DNA from: Cephalopachus bancanus
Lineage: Eukaryota; Chordata; Mammalia; Primates; Tarsiidae
DNA: 64,000 nt
Reading direction: 5' to 3'
NCBI GenBank assembly: GCA_027257055.1
Contig: JAPVLO010000877.1
Span: 310,001-374,000 of the forward strand
Shown: positions 11,695 through 22,165 of the stretch, piece by piece
Position numbering within the stretch: position 1 is the first letter of the stretch
How the letters are laid out: every line of letters starts with the position of its first letter
The notes under the pieces: generated by a model
Seen by the model: only the letters and a program-made list of their open reading frames with translations
What the model was told of the DNA's origin: nothing
Databases searched by the model: none
Translations under genes and position numbers: made by a program

Positions 11695-11998
11695 GCTGGG
11701 CGTGGTGGCTCACATCTATAATCTCAGCACTTTGGGAGGTCGAGGCAGGAGGATTGCTTGAGCCCAAGAGTTCAAGACCAGCCTGGGCAACATACTGAGA
11801 CCTTATCTCTACAAAAATAAAAATAGCCGGCTGTGTTGGCACATGTCTGTAATTCCAGTTACTTGGGATGCTAAGGTGGAAAGATCACCTGAGCTCAGGA
11901 GGTTGAGGCTTCTGTGAGCTGTGATCATCGTGATCATGCCACTGCACTCTAGCTTGGGTGACAGAGTGAGGCCCCAACTCAAAAAAAAAAAAACAAGA
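11695..11998 (+). mobile_element. Alu, sense, older dimer
   Basis: 'gggctgggcgtggtggctca' to 'ggccccaactcaaaaaaaa'. Its head is the ancestral 'ggctcac', unlike the lemur-type copies. Confidence 0.92.
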
Positions 11999-12598
11999 AA
12001 AGAAAATGTCATGGGATAGTAAACTGACCCAAACTTGACCATGAGTGCCCTCCCTGACCCCTAGAAGGTAGGGTCCTCAGAGGCAAGACTTAGCACTTGC
12101 CTTCCGAGGGAACCTTTGCAGGCCCCATGAAAACAAGTGAATCTCTTCCCTGTCATCTTCACATCCAGTTCATCATGGCCCCAACGACATTTCTCCTAGC
12201 TTCGGGTAGCAACTCTCATCTGCTATCACATGCTGCTTTGGGCTTTCACCTTTCCAACACATTCTTTCCCCATGCCCACTCTTACCACACACCCCTTCCC
12301 ACTGAGACATTTAGATCCTCCCTTCACTTTAAAAAAACTTCTACTTCCCCAGGCTGCACATGCAACTGTCTTCTGCCGTCCTCGTGACTTATCTGACACA
12401 CACTTCTCCTTGAAGACACAGCTTTCCCCCTTCCCCCCCCCACCCCTCTCTCTCTTTCAGTTCTCATCCTCCCCAGGCCTTCATTCCACAGGGGCAGGGG
12501 GAGGTCATGATGATCCCAGCTCCTCTTTTTACTTCTAACCACTCCTTGGAAATTGTGGCCCCATGTTAGTCTCCATTTTATCTGTTTATTTATTTATT
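11999..12598. other. Unassigned DNA
   Basis: No repeat or exon recognised, apart from a C/T-rich stretch around 12420-12470 and a short TTTA run just before the next Alu. Confidence 0.4.
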
Positions 12599-12599
12599 T

Positions 12600-12888
12600 A
12601 TTTTTTTGAGTTGGAGTCTCACTCTGTCACCCAGGCTGGAGGGCAGTGGCACGCTCCCGGCCACCACAGCCTCGACCTGCTGGGTTCTGGCGATTCTTCC
12701 ACCTCAGCCTTCCGGGTAGCTGGAACTACAGGCGTGCACTACCACGCCTGGCTCATTTTTTGATTTATTGTAGAGACGAGGTCTCGCCAAGTTTCCCAGG
12801 TGGGTCTCGAACCCATGGGCTCAGGCAATCCCACTCACCTTAGCCTCCCAAAGGCGTGGGATTACAGGCTGAGCCACTGAGCCCGGCT
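12600..12888 (-). mobile_element. Alu, antisense, lemur-type
   Basis: 'gagttggagtctcactctgt' to 'gagccactgagcccggc', bounded by TTTATTTA runs. Confidence 0.93.
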
Positions 12889-12904
12889 GTTTATTTATTT
12901 ATCT

Positions 12905-13120
12905 ATTTATTTTGAGTAGGAGTCTCACTCTGTCACCCAGGCTGGAGTGCAATGGCATGCTCACAGCCACCACAGCCTCAACCTGCTGGGCTCAGGCGAT
13001 CCTTCCATCTCAGTCTTCCAAGTTGCTGGAACTACAGGTGCGAGCCACCACGCCCAGCTAATTTTTGATTTATTGTGGAGACGAGGTCTCGCCAAGTTGT
13101 CCAGGCTGGTTACGAACCCG
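12905..13120 (-). mobile_element. Alu, antisense, truncated
   Basis: 'gagtaggagtctcactctgt', right arm, linker and start of left arm; stops at 'ggttacgaacccgtagtcc', lacking the rest of the left arm. Confidence 0.88.
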
Positions 13121-13338
13121 TAGTCCCTATTTTAATAAGATGTAAGGTCAGAGAAAGGTGTCTTTCCCTTTCGTGGCTCCATCTCTATGCCACCAATTTG
13201 CATCTGTCACTGAACACAGATGAGCTATGGCACTAGAAAGGAGTTGCAGGCAGAGTGGTCCCTTCTCTCCAAAGCCCCTCTTGTCACATCAGCCTTACTA
13301 GGAAGTAGCTGATAGTGAGGATGAATCAGGATTTCCTC

Positions 13339-13614
13339 TTTTTTTAAAATTCCAGAGTCACTCTGTTGCCCAGCTGCAGGGGCACAATCATGGCTCACGG
13401 CAGCCTTGACCTCCTGGGCTCAGGCAGTCCCTCCTCCTCAGCATCCTGGGTAACTGGAACTGCGCCACCGCATCTGGCTAATTTCCTTTTGATTTTTGTA
13501 GAGATGAGGTATCACTATGTTGCCCAGGCTGATCTCAAACTTCTGGGTTCAGGCAATCCTCTTGCCTCTGCCTCCCCAAGTGCTGGAATTCCAGGAATGA
13601 GCCATCTTGCCGGC
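13339..13614 (-). mobile_element. Alu, antisense, older dimer
   Basis: 'gtcactctgttgcccagctg' to 'gaatgagccatcttgccggc'. Many substitutions. Confidence 0.88.
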
Positions 13615-14498
13615 TAGAATTTCCCTTTTTCAATTCCTATAACATGATGTTATGTTCTTGGTTAAGATTTGTTGTGTTTGTCTAAAGCAGGAAGGTTGGT
13701 TTTACCATTTGTGGTGGTGTGAATGAATCCATCAGGAACTCCTCTCTGCTTGTGTGTGATTTGTGGGTGTCACTCTCCACCATTTCAATACTGAGATGTG
13801 TTTTCATTTGCTTTTAGTCTTGATCAGCTTGGGAATAGGGAAGCTTCGACCTCCATTCTTATTCTAGCAGCCTTCCTAGAACTACCTTTCAGCCAGTGGA
13901 TGACTAATCAAAGAAGACTAGAAATGGTTCTTAAATTGTGCTAGGTTTATAAGGGCCCTTATAAGACATAGTCCACACTTCATCAAGGAAGTCATGACTG
14001 ACAGAGGAATGACCAGATTGTCCCAAAGAGGGTAGAGGAAACAGGAGACAGAGGCTTCCATCATCTTTGCTGTGGCTGAAGACCATGCCCAGCACAGAGA
14101 AGGGGAACATCAACATCCTGCCCCAAACACCCAACAATACTGCTCCTTTCCCACATGCCATGGACCAAGGAGAGTGAACACTGAGTGAGGACCTCCTGGG
14201 AGACAGTCAGCACCAGGAGAGGCAATAGGGTCTGGTCATAGTTGAAGCTTCTACAGAAACTTTCCTTAGGAACTCTCAAGTCCCAGACAAAAATGCTAGG
14301 ACAAGATCCTAGTGAGTGCAAGAGCTAGGAATCCCAAGCTTGGAGATCGCAGGAGTGCTTTCCCGCTGTCCATGGTGCTGGTGACTGCAGACATTTTGCA
14401 GCAGAAAAGACTGATGGGAAGCTGGCTATGACACAGGGCGCAGTGATCAATAACTAGTGAGGTTCCCTATTAAGGTTCTGTGAGATTGCTCCCATGAG
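13615..14498. other. Unassigned DNA
   Basis: About 900 bases with no recognised repeat or exon. Confidence 0.4.
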
Positions 14499-14572
14499 GA
14501 GGTCTGCCGGAGACCAGCTCTAGCTGGGTTCAGGGTACCCCAAAGGTGGAGACAGCATCAGCGATTGGGGGA

Positions 14573-14577
<5 letters not shown>

Positions 14578-14625
<48 letters not shown>

Positions 14626-14626
14626 A

Positions 14627-14662
<36 letters not shown>

Positions 14663-14690
14663 CTGAGAGAGAGAGAGACACTGAGAGAGA
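14578..14690. repeat. (GA)n microsatellite inside LTR 1
   Basis: Near-perfect GA repeats in two long blocks. The matching part of LTR 2 (about 18216-18246) is much shorter and impure, so this tract expanded after insertion. Confidence 0.95.
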
Positions 14691-14970
14691 CTGGACTCCA
14701 GTCTAGTGCAGAAGCGATGTGTGTATTGGGAATTACAACAGGTCTTTTATACACAATGTCAGATGTGGGAGGGGCGTCCCCCACCCACCAGAAACCTTAA
14801 TCCGTGAAAACTTAATCAATGATTGCCTTTAAACCCTTTTCATATGATAATCTTAAAATCCCACAACAAAGGATAACCTAATCCATGACTGACATATTCT
14901 ATAAACCTTTTTCATCCGAAACTGATTGATTTATGCCAAGTTAAGCAATTCTATAGAAGCTTAAGTATTT

Positions 14971-15203
14971 TTTTTTTTGAGTTGGAGTCTCACTCTGTCG
15001 CCCAGACTGGAGTGCAGTGGCCGCTCCCGGCCACTGCAGCCTCGACCTGCTGGCCTCTGGCGATCCTTCTGCCTCAGCCTTCCAAGTAACTGGAATCACA
15101 GGTATGAGCTACCACGCCCGGCTGATTTTTTGATTTGTTTTAGAGATGAGGTCTCGCTGCCCAGGCGGGTCTGGGATTACAGGCTGAGTCACCGAGCCCG
15201 GCT
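14971..15203 (-). mobile_element. Alu inside LTR 1, antisense
   Basis: 'gagttggagtctcactctgt' to 'gagtcaccgagcccggct'; part of the left arm is deleted near 15165. The 13-base sequence AGCTTAAGTATTT occurs at 14958-14970 and 15204-15216 as an exact target-site duplication. Confidence 0.95.
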
Positions 15204-16059
15204 AGCTTAAGTATTTACTTTACAAACGAAAGTGGCCTATCCCAGAATGTTTGGAATGTGGCCCAGTCCAAAGTTCACAGTGGGCTACCTGCAAGTAACC
15301 CAGCTGCATTCTTTCAACAAAATGGCTGTCTTCTAAAACTATATTCTACAATTTACACCTTCAATAAATCCTAAGATCATGACCCAGAAGCCTGTGGCCA
15401 ATACTAAGGCTCTTAAATGTGACACGAGTTTGAATTATAAGTTGTGTGAAAGCAAAAACTACAGTTTGCAGAAGAATGGGAGCAATGAGCTTCTAAAGTT
15501 AGCTTGTGTTCGTCCCGGGCTCAGAGTTTTTATGTTTTGAGCTCACAGGAGCTTAATCTGGTTAGTGCTGAGTAGAAAGGGGGAGGAAATGGGGTCAAAT
15601 AGCTCCCGAACGCATCCTAGTGGTCTCGGGGTCAACGGCCCTTCTTGATCCCTAACGCTCAGTGGGCCTCCATGGCTGGCTCCTAACAGACGTCTCCCAT
15701 CTTGACCTCAACTAGACTGCTGTACAAGCCCCTAGAATCTTCACTAAGATGTAGGGTCCTGAGGTTCATACATTAGAATGAGCTTGAGAGGTGATGACCC
15801 AATTGTGCCTTGGGGCGAAAATTAGAGTTCCAATAAACCTCAAAGAACAGGGATCATACACATCTTACTTTCTGAAAATAACACAATTATGTTAAAATTT
15901 AATAACAAGGACAAATATAGGCCACCATATACTTGAAAATGAAAACACTTCTAAATAATTCATAGGTCAAAAAAGAAAGCAGAGTGGAAAATTTTAAGCA
16001 CTTGGCACTAAACTAAATGATAAAATGGTACAAAAAGTTCTTCCTCCTTGTAACAGATT

Positions 16060-16354
16060 TTTTTCTTTTGTGTCAGGGTCTTGCTGTGTCACCCAGGCTG
16101 AGGAGTGTAGTGGCACAATCACAGCTCACCACTGCCTCGACCTCCTGGCTCAAGTGATCCTCCTTCCTCAGCCTCTCAAATAGCTGGCACTACAAGGGGG
16201 CACCAATGCACCCAGCTGATTATTTGATTTTTTTTGTAGAGATGAGGTCTCACTATGTTTCCCAGGCTGGTCTTGAATTCCTGAGCTCAAGCAATCCTCT
16301 CACTTCAGCCCCCCAAAGTGCTGGAAGTCACAGGCATGAGCCACCGTGCCAGGC
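16060..16354 (-). mobile_element. Alu, antisense, older dimer
   Basis: 'gtgtcagggtcttgctgtgt' to 'gagccaccgtgccaggcc'. Confidence 0.9.
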
Positions 16355-16384
16355 CTTCTTTTAACAGATTATTAACAGAAAAGT

Positions 16385-16652
16385 CAGCCAGGCACAGTGG
16401 CTCATGCCTATAATCCCAGCACTTAGAGATGTTGAGGTGAGAGGATTGCCTGAGTCCATGGGTTCAAGACCAGCCCCGGCAACTTGGCGAGACATCATCT
16501 CTACAATAAATAAAAAAATTAGTCGAGCATGGTGACATGTGCCTGTAGTTCTAGCTACTTGTTAGGCTGAGGCAGAAGGATCACCTGAGCCACTGCATTC
16601 CAGTGTGGGTGACAGAAGGGGACCTCAGCTAAAAAAAAAAAAATACAAAAAT
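16385..16652 (+). mobile_element. Alu, sense, right arm deleted in part
   Basis: 'cagccaggcacagtggctca' to 'ggacctcagctaaaaaaaa'. The right arm lacks the 'cagcaggtcgaggctgcagt' part. Confidence 0.88.
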
Positions 16653-16666
16653 AAAAACAGAAAAAG

Positions 16667-16936
16667 CCGGGCTTGGTGGCTCAGCCTATAATCCCACGCC
16701 TTTGGGAGGCTGAGGTGAGTGGATTGCCTGAGCCCGCGGGTTTGAGACCCGCCTGGGTAGGGAGACCTCACCTCTATAATAAATAAAAAAATCAGCTGGG
16801 TGTAGTAGCGCATGTCTGGAATTCCGGCTACTTGGAAGGCTGAGGCGGAATGATCGCTGGAGCCCAGCAGGTCGAGGCTGCAGTGGCCGGGAGCGGCCAC
16901 TGCACTCCAGTCTGGGTGACAGTGAGACTCCAACTC

Positions 16937-16962
<26 letters not shown>
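16667..16962 (+). mobile_element. Alu, sense, lemur-type
   Basis: 'agccgggcttggtggctcag' to 'gactccaactcaaaaaaaa'. Confidence 0.93.
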
Positions 16963-16967
<5 letters not shown>

Positions 16968-17390
16968 CCATATGATCAACTCTATAGATGCAGAAAAAAT
17001 TTCAAGCTCAATGTTACTTTGTGATTTAAGGAAACAAAACTTGGTAGATTAAGAACAGACTTTAACTTGAGAAGGTATTCTTACAAAAATCCTAAAGACG
17101 TCCTAAATGTGGACATGGAAGCATTTCCTTTGAAATCTAAGGTAGATGGGTTGGGGGAGACAACCAGTTAGTAAAAGCTAATTTGACATCCTGGTAGAAG
17201 CCAGAAACCTAATCGCCATCTTAAAGCATACAGCCCTCAATCTGTCAATTTCAGAATGGAATAGTATATCCAAGAAACCTCAGAAAAATGAAGGTATTAG
17301 CAAATGCATTTTGCTTTGTTATTGCTAAAATGTTTTTTATTCTCTTGACTCATTCTAGTATCATCAGTCATGTTTCCAGGACGTAGCATT

Positions 17391-18550
17391 TCTTGACAGA
17401 TGCAGGGGTCATGCCCATCATCCCAACTCTTTGGGAGGCAGAGGCGAGAGGATTACTTGAGTGTTGGGAGCCAGCCACGGAGGCCCACTGAGCGTTAGGG
17501 ATCAGGAAGGGCCGTTGACCCCGAGACCACTAGGATGTGTTCGGAGCTATTTGACCCCGTTTCCTCCCCCTTTCTACTCAGCACTAACCAGATTAAGCTC
17601 CTGTGAGCTCAAAACATGAAAACTCTGAGCCCGGGACAAACACAAGCTAACTTTAGAAGCTCATTGCTCCCATTCTTCCGCAAACCGCAGTTTTGGCTTT
17701 CACACAACTTATAATTCAGACTCGTGTCACATTTAAGAGCCTTAGTATTGGTCACAGGCTTCTGGGTCATGATCTTAGGATTTATTGAAGGTGTAAATTG
17801 TAGAATATAGTTTTAGAAGACAGCCATTTTGTTGAAAGAATGCGGCTGGGTTACTTACAGGTAGCCCACTGTGAACTTTGGACTGGGCCACATTCCAAAC
17901 ATTCTGGGATGGGCCACTTTAGTTTGTAAAGTAAATACTTAATTAAGCTTCTATAGAATTGTTTAACTTGGTATAAATCAATCAGTTTAGGATGAAAAAG
18001 GTTTATAGAATATGTCAGTCACGGATTAGGTTATCTTTTGTTATGGGATTTTAAGATTATCATATGAAAAGGGTTTAAAGGCAATCATTAAGTTTTCATG
18101 GATTAAGGTTTCTGGTGGGTGGGGGACGCCCCTCCCACATCTGACTTTGTGTATAAAAGACCCGTTGTAATTCCCAATAACACACATTGCTTCTGCACTA
18201 GACTGGAGTCCAGTCTCTTTCTTTCTCTCTCTCTCTCTTTCTCTCTTCTTCCCCCAATCGCCAACGCCGTCTCCACCTTTGGGGTATCCTGAACCCGGCT
18301 GGAGCTGGTCTCCGGCACTTGAGCCCAGGGGTTCGAGACCAGTCTGGGCAAATTGGCAAGGCCTTGTCTCTACAATAAATCAGGGGGTCGAGACCAGCCT
18401 GGGCTACCTGGTGAGATCTCTTCTCTATAATAAATCAAAAATTAGCTGGGCATGGTGGTGCACGCCTGTGGTTCCAGCTACTTGAAAGGCTGAGGGGAAA
18501 AGATCGGCTGACCCCAGCAGGTCAAGGCTGCTGACTAGGGATATACAACA
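17391..18550 (+). mobile_element. Alu, sense, split by LTR 2
   Basis: Left-arm head lies at about 17400-17461 and continues without loss after the LTR at 18318-18550. The second part contains an internal duplication: the stretch from 'gagaccagtctgggcaaatt' to 'ataaatca' is followed by a second version of the same segment at about 18389-18435. Confidence 0.9.
17462..18317 (+). mobile_element. Solo LTR 2 of the same ERV2-like family, sense
   Basis: Begins TGTTGGGAGCCAGCC and ends GGTCTCCGGCA (TG...CA). Exact 6-base target duplication CTTGAG at 17456-17461 and 18318-18323. 856 bases long. TATAAAA at 18152-18158. It is a near-complete reverse-complement match to LTR 1, without the Alu and GA expansion. 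It sits inside an Alu, so it is younger than that Alu. Confidence 0.94.
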
Positions 18551-18599
18551 AAATGCACCTTTTACAGTTATTGGAAGAAAAACTACATATTGTATGTTT

Positions 18600-18888
18600 C
18601 TTTGTTTGAGTTATAGTCTCACTCTGTCACCCAGGCTGGAGTGCAGTGGAGCACTCTCGACCATCGCAGCCTCAACCTGATGGGCTTAGGCAATCCTTCT
18701 GCCTCAGCCTTCCAAGAAGTTGGAACAACAGGTGTGCACAACCATGCTCTGTTAGTTTTTATGATTTATTGTAGAGGTGAAGTCTCACCAAGTTGCCCAG
18801 ACTGGTCTCACACCCCTGGGCTCAGGCAATCCTCTCACCTCAGCCTCCCAAATTGCTGGGATTACAGGCATGAGCCACTGCACCTGGC
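18600..18888 (-). mobile_element. Alu, antisense, full dimer
   Basis: 'gagttatagtctcactctgt' to 'gagccactgcacctggc'. Confidence 0.92.
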
Positions 18889-18916
18889 TGCCAAAACAAC
18901 TTTTAAAAAGAAACAT

Positions 18917-18985
18917 AGCTGGGCTCGGTGGCTCAGCCTGTAATCCCGCGCCTTTGGGAGGCTGAGGTGACTGGATTGCCTCAGC
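18917..18985 (+). mobile_element. Alu head fragment, sense
   Basis: 'agctgggctcggtggctcag' to 'gactggattgcctcagcc', then a C-run and A-run. Only the first ~70 bases of a lemur-type Alu. Confidence 0.85.
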
Positions 18986-19049
18986 CTCCCCCCCCCAAAA
19001 AAAAAAGAAGGAAGAAAGAAAGAAAAATACCAAAGTATTTTTTGAGTAT

Positions 19050-19628
19050 TCTTTTTTTTTTTCAGTTGGAGTCTCATTCTGTCACTCAGGCTGGAGTGTA
19101 GCGGCACACTCATGGCTACAGCAGCCTCGACTTGCTGGGCTCAGGTGATCCTTACTCCTTAGCCTTCCAAGTAGCTGGAATTACAGGTGCATGCCAACAT
19201 GCCTGGCTAATTTTTTTTTTGAGTTGGAGTCTCACTCAGTCGCCCAGACTGGAGTGCAGTGGCCGCTCCCGCCCACCGCAGCCTCGCCTGCTGGGCTCCG
19301 GCGATCCTTCCGCCTCAGCCTTCCAAGTAGCCGGAATTACAGGCATGCGCTACCGCACCCGGCTGATTTTTTGATTTATTGTAGAGATGAGATTTTGCTG
19401 CCCAGGCGGGTCTCGAACCCGCGGGCTCAGGCAATCCACTCACCTCAGCCTCCCAAAGGCACGGGATTACAGGCTGAGCCACCAAGCCCGGCTAATTTGT
19501 TTGATTTATTGTAGAGACAAGGTCTCGTTAAGTTGCCCAAGCTGGTCTCACACCCCTGGGCTCAGGCAACCCTCTCGCCTCCGCCTCCCAAAGTACTGGG
19601 ATTACAGGAGTGAGTCACGGTGCCTGGA
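19050..19628 (-). mobile_element. Outer Alu, antisense, split by a younger Alu
   Basis: Right arm at 19050-19209 and left arm at 19495-19628 belong to one Alu interrupted in the T-rich mid-linker ('ggctaatttt'). Confidence 0.9.
19210..19494 (-). mobile_element. Inner Alu, antisense, lemur-type
   Basis: 'gagttggagtctcactcagt' to 'gagccaccaagcccggct', inserted in the linker of an older Alu of the same orientation; the linker word 'ggctaattt' recurs on both sides. Confidence 0.93.
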
Positions 19629-19664
19629 TTTTTATGAGTATTCTTAAGCAAGCAAGCAAACAAG

Positions 19665-19945
19665 AATAGAACATAAGAAAAACAGAACCATATTAAAAAT
19701 GTACTCATAATGGATCACAGACCTAAATGTAAAACTATAAACCTAGAAGAAAATCTTTGTGGCCTTAGGCTAAGAAAAAATTTATTAGACACAACAGCAA
19801 AATCTTGATCTGTAGAATTTAAAAAAATTGGAAAGTTGGACTTCATCAAAATGAGCAGAAGATTTGAGCAGACATGTCATCAAAAAAGATATATTATACA
19901 GATGGCAGACAGCACATGAAAAGATGCCCACCAATATTTGTCTTA
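19665..19945 (+). mobile_element. L1 ORF2 3' fragment, sense
   Basis: 'aatggatcacagacctaaat', 'aactataaacctagaagaaa' and 'gaaaagatgcccacc' are typical L1 ORF2 end words. Decayed. Confidence 0.85.
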
Positions 19946-20220
19946 CCTTCGGGAGTTCAAGGAGTTTGAGACCAGCCGGGGCAGCATAGTGAGTCTTCAG
20001 TCTCTATAAATAAAACATTTATTTAAAAAATTAATCTTACTCATCTTATTATATCTCATTTTCTTCAATATCTTCGGTATCCTTTTACAAAAGCTGCTTA
20101 TTGTCGCTGAGCTATGACAGACGATTTTAATTTTTTTCTTATTTTTGTATTTGAAAACTTTTCTACGATGAACATGCATTCATTTTATCAGCAGCATAAA
20201 GGCATTTTGAAAAAAGAAAG

Positions 20221-20528
20221 AGGCGGGCGCGATGGCTCACGCCTGTAATCCCAGCACTTTGAGGGGCCGAAGTGAGAGGATTGCCTGAGCCTGCGGGTTC
20301 GAGACCCGCCTGGGCAGCGAGACCTCATCTCTACAATAAATCATAAAGCAAAAAAATCAGCCGGGCGTGGTAGCGCATGCCTGTAATTCTGGCTACTCGG
20401 AAGGCTGAGGTGGAAGGATCGCCAGAGCCCAGCAGGTCGAGGCTGCGGTGGCCGGGAGCGGCCGCTGCACTCCAGCCTGAGCGAGAGAGCGAGACTCCAA
20501 CTCAAAAAAAGAAAGAAAGAAAGAAAGG
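20221..20528 (+). mobile_element. Alu, sense
   Basis: 'aggcgggcgcgatggctcac' to 'gactccaactcaaaaaaag' and a GAAA tail; B box GGTTCGAGACC. It abuts CpG island copy 2, much as the antisense Alu at 5449 abuts copy 1. Confidence 0.93.
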
Positions 20529-20589
20529 TAAGGGGAAACTGACGATGTGTATGGAAGCCTCCATCGCTCCTTCACCGGACGGGGTCCTC

Positions 20590-21400
20590 TGTGACCTGTA
20601 CTTTCAACCACGCCCGCGCCTCCCTGGAGCCGGCATCTCCTCTGCTCCCTCCTCGCGGGAGACCGCGCGTCCCGTTGCGTCCAGGCGTCTCCAGCCCGTC
20701 CCCTCCCCCGAAGCGGCAGAGGGTGTGGGGAGGCCGTCCAAGATTGGGGCTGCCCGAGCCTGCTCTCTCTGCAGGGAAAGGGGTGCAGCCCGGGGCACCT
20801 TCCGGGCCAGGCAGCGCGGGTGCTGAGGGGAGGGAGGGGACCCGTGTCTGCGCGGAGGGGGACGTGAAGACTCTGCTGACCCTCGCCGGGCGCCGACATC
20901 CCGGTCCCAGCTGGTGTCCCCGCCCGCGGGGGACTGCGACCCAGCGCGGCCGCCAACCCCGCGCCTTCCCCGCACGCCCTGGGCCCGCAGCCCCGGGGTC
21001 CCGGAGGGGCCGCGCCGCTGCGGGTCCAGGCGCCCGAGGCCGCGCGCCCCGGGTCCCTCCGCGCGGGCGTCTCCGGTCCTCGGGCTCCGCCTCGCGGCCA
21101 CCAGCCCCGCTGCACCGAGCGCGCCCGGCTCTGCCCGCTGCGCCTGCGAGTCTGGCCCGCCCCCGCCCCCTGCCGGCACCTGGGTCCGCGCGTCTCCGGC
21201 CCGTCCCACCCCGGGGCCACCTGTGTCGATCGCGCTGTAGGTGCTGCCTGGGGGCAGGTGCCATTTCTGCCCTCCCAGCCTACATCTTGGCCAGCCTGGG
21301 ACTTACTGACCTTCTGTGACTTTCTGGCCCCTTTTAGCCTGGCTTCTTTTCTGCGTCCGAGATGGACGGGGCAGGATTCCCCACTGCCCTGGGCTCCTTG
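20590..21400. promoter_or_regulatory. CpG island, copy 2 of an inverted duplication
   Basis: Reverse complement of 4640-5390 with many small differences. Landmarks: 'cctctctctgcagggaaagg'-like word near 20770, 'gcgtctccggtcctcgggct' near 21067, and 'tggccccttttagcctggct' near 21326. Long open frames exist on both strands in both copies but diverge, which argues for composition, not coding. It lies about 3 kb upstream of the LRRC37 exon in the same direction; promoter role is speculative. Confidence 0.75.
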
Positions 21401-21905
21401 ATGGAGAAGGGGGTCAGACATAGGATATGCTGATCGTGTGTTTTCTGTGAACTACACAGTGACTTGAGTCAGGGCCTCGAGTCCCTGCCTGACCCCCATG
21501 GGGAGTGTGAGCGCAAGCCAGGGGTGGGCAGCAGAGCCCAGAGCAGCCAAGGCGGATGAGAGCTCCAGTCTGGTGTCTCCTAAAGCCAAACTTGTTGCTG
21601 GCTGGGAGCTCCAGAGTGCAGAGGCTACTCAGTGCCGCCATCCCCTCAGACATCCACTTCAGCTCCTGGGAGGGAGTCTGGGATGAGGGCCCAGATATTC
21701 AGTGCAGAGAAACCGGTTGGTCCAGGGGTCCCTGTGGCCTGGGCCTTTGGAGAAACCAGGTTACATAAGTCATGGGGAATCCACGAGACGGGTTTGCATT
21801 GACATGGTAGATTCAGCATGCCTCTGTAACTCCTTAGGCATCAAATTCCGCAAAATGACAGAAAAGATGGGAGAAGGCACCAGCACACTGGAAACGCTGA
21901 AGGAT
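21401..21905. other. Unassigned DNA
   Basis: No repeat or exon recognised between the CpG island and the next Alu. Confidence 0.4.
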
Positions 21906-21906
21906 T

Positions 21907-22165
21907 TCTTTTCTTTTTTCTAAGAGACAAGGTCTCTGTCGCCCAGTGGCATGATCATAGCTCACGGTAGCCTCTAGCTCTCGGACTCAAGCATCCTTCC
22001 AGCCTCAGCCTCCCAAGTAGCTGATAGTACAGGCACATGCCAACTTGCCTAGCTAATTTTTCAATTAAAAATTTTTTTGGTAGACTGAGGCTCGCTGTGT
22101 TCCTTACTAGGCTGGTCTTGAAGTCCTGGCCTCAAATGATCCCCGCCTTGGCCTCCTGGCCAAAA
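21907..22165 (-). mobile_element. Alu, antisense, diverged
   Basis: 'agagacaaggtctctgtcgc' to 'ccttggcctcctggcc'. Old and indel-rich. Confidence 0.83.

Larger units (their letters stand above)
14505..15688 (-). mobile_element. Solo LTR 1 of an ERV2-like family, antisense
   Basis: On the + strand it begins TGCCGGAGACCAGC and ends GGCTGGCTCCTAACA, so the LTR itself runs TG...CA on the minus strand. Flanks GAGGTC (14499-14504) and GACGTC (15689-15694) are a 6-base target duplication with one mismatch, as expected of class II (ERVK-like) integration. A TATAAAA box lies on the minus strand at 14745-14751. An Alu (about 14971-15203) and a long GA tract enlarge it over LTR 2. No internal viral region adjoins it, so it is a solo LTR. 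Confidence 0.9.
15840..17390 (+). mobile_element. L1 ORF2 fragment, interrupted by three Alus
   Basis: L1 words 'acttctaaataattcatagg' and 'accatatgatcaactctata' 'gatgcagaaaaa' lie in the order expected of L1 ORF2, sense strand. Alus at 16060, 16385 and 16667 interrupt it. Heavily decayed; no open frame. Confidence 0.7.

Noticed and set aside
14530..14800. Ser/Leu-rich and Arg/Glu-rich open frames
   Set aside because: Translation of the GA microsatellite in LTR 1.
14499..18323. A complete provirus bounded by the two LTRs
   Set aside because: The LTRs are in opposite orientation, have different target duplications, and the DNA between is L1 and Alu without viral genes.
20393..21421. 342-codon minus-strand frame over CpG island 2
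   Set aside because: It runs from the CpG island into the antisense of an Alu and has no recognised domain.
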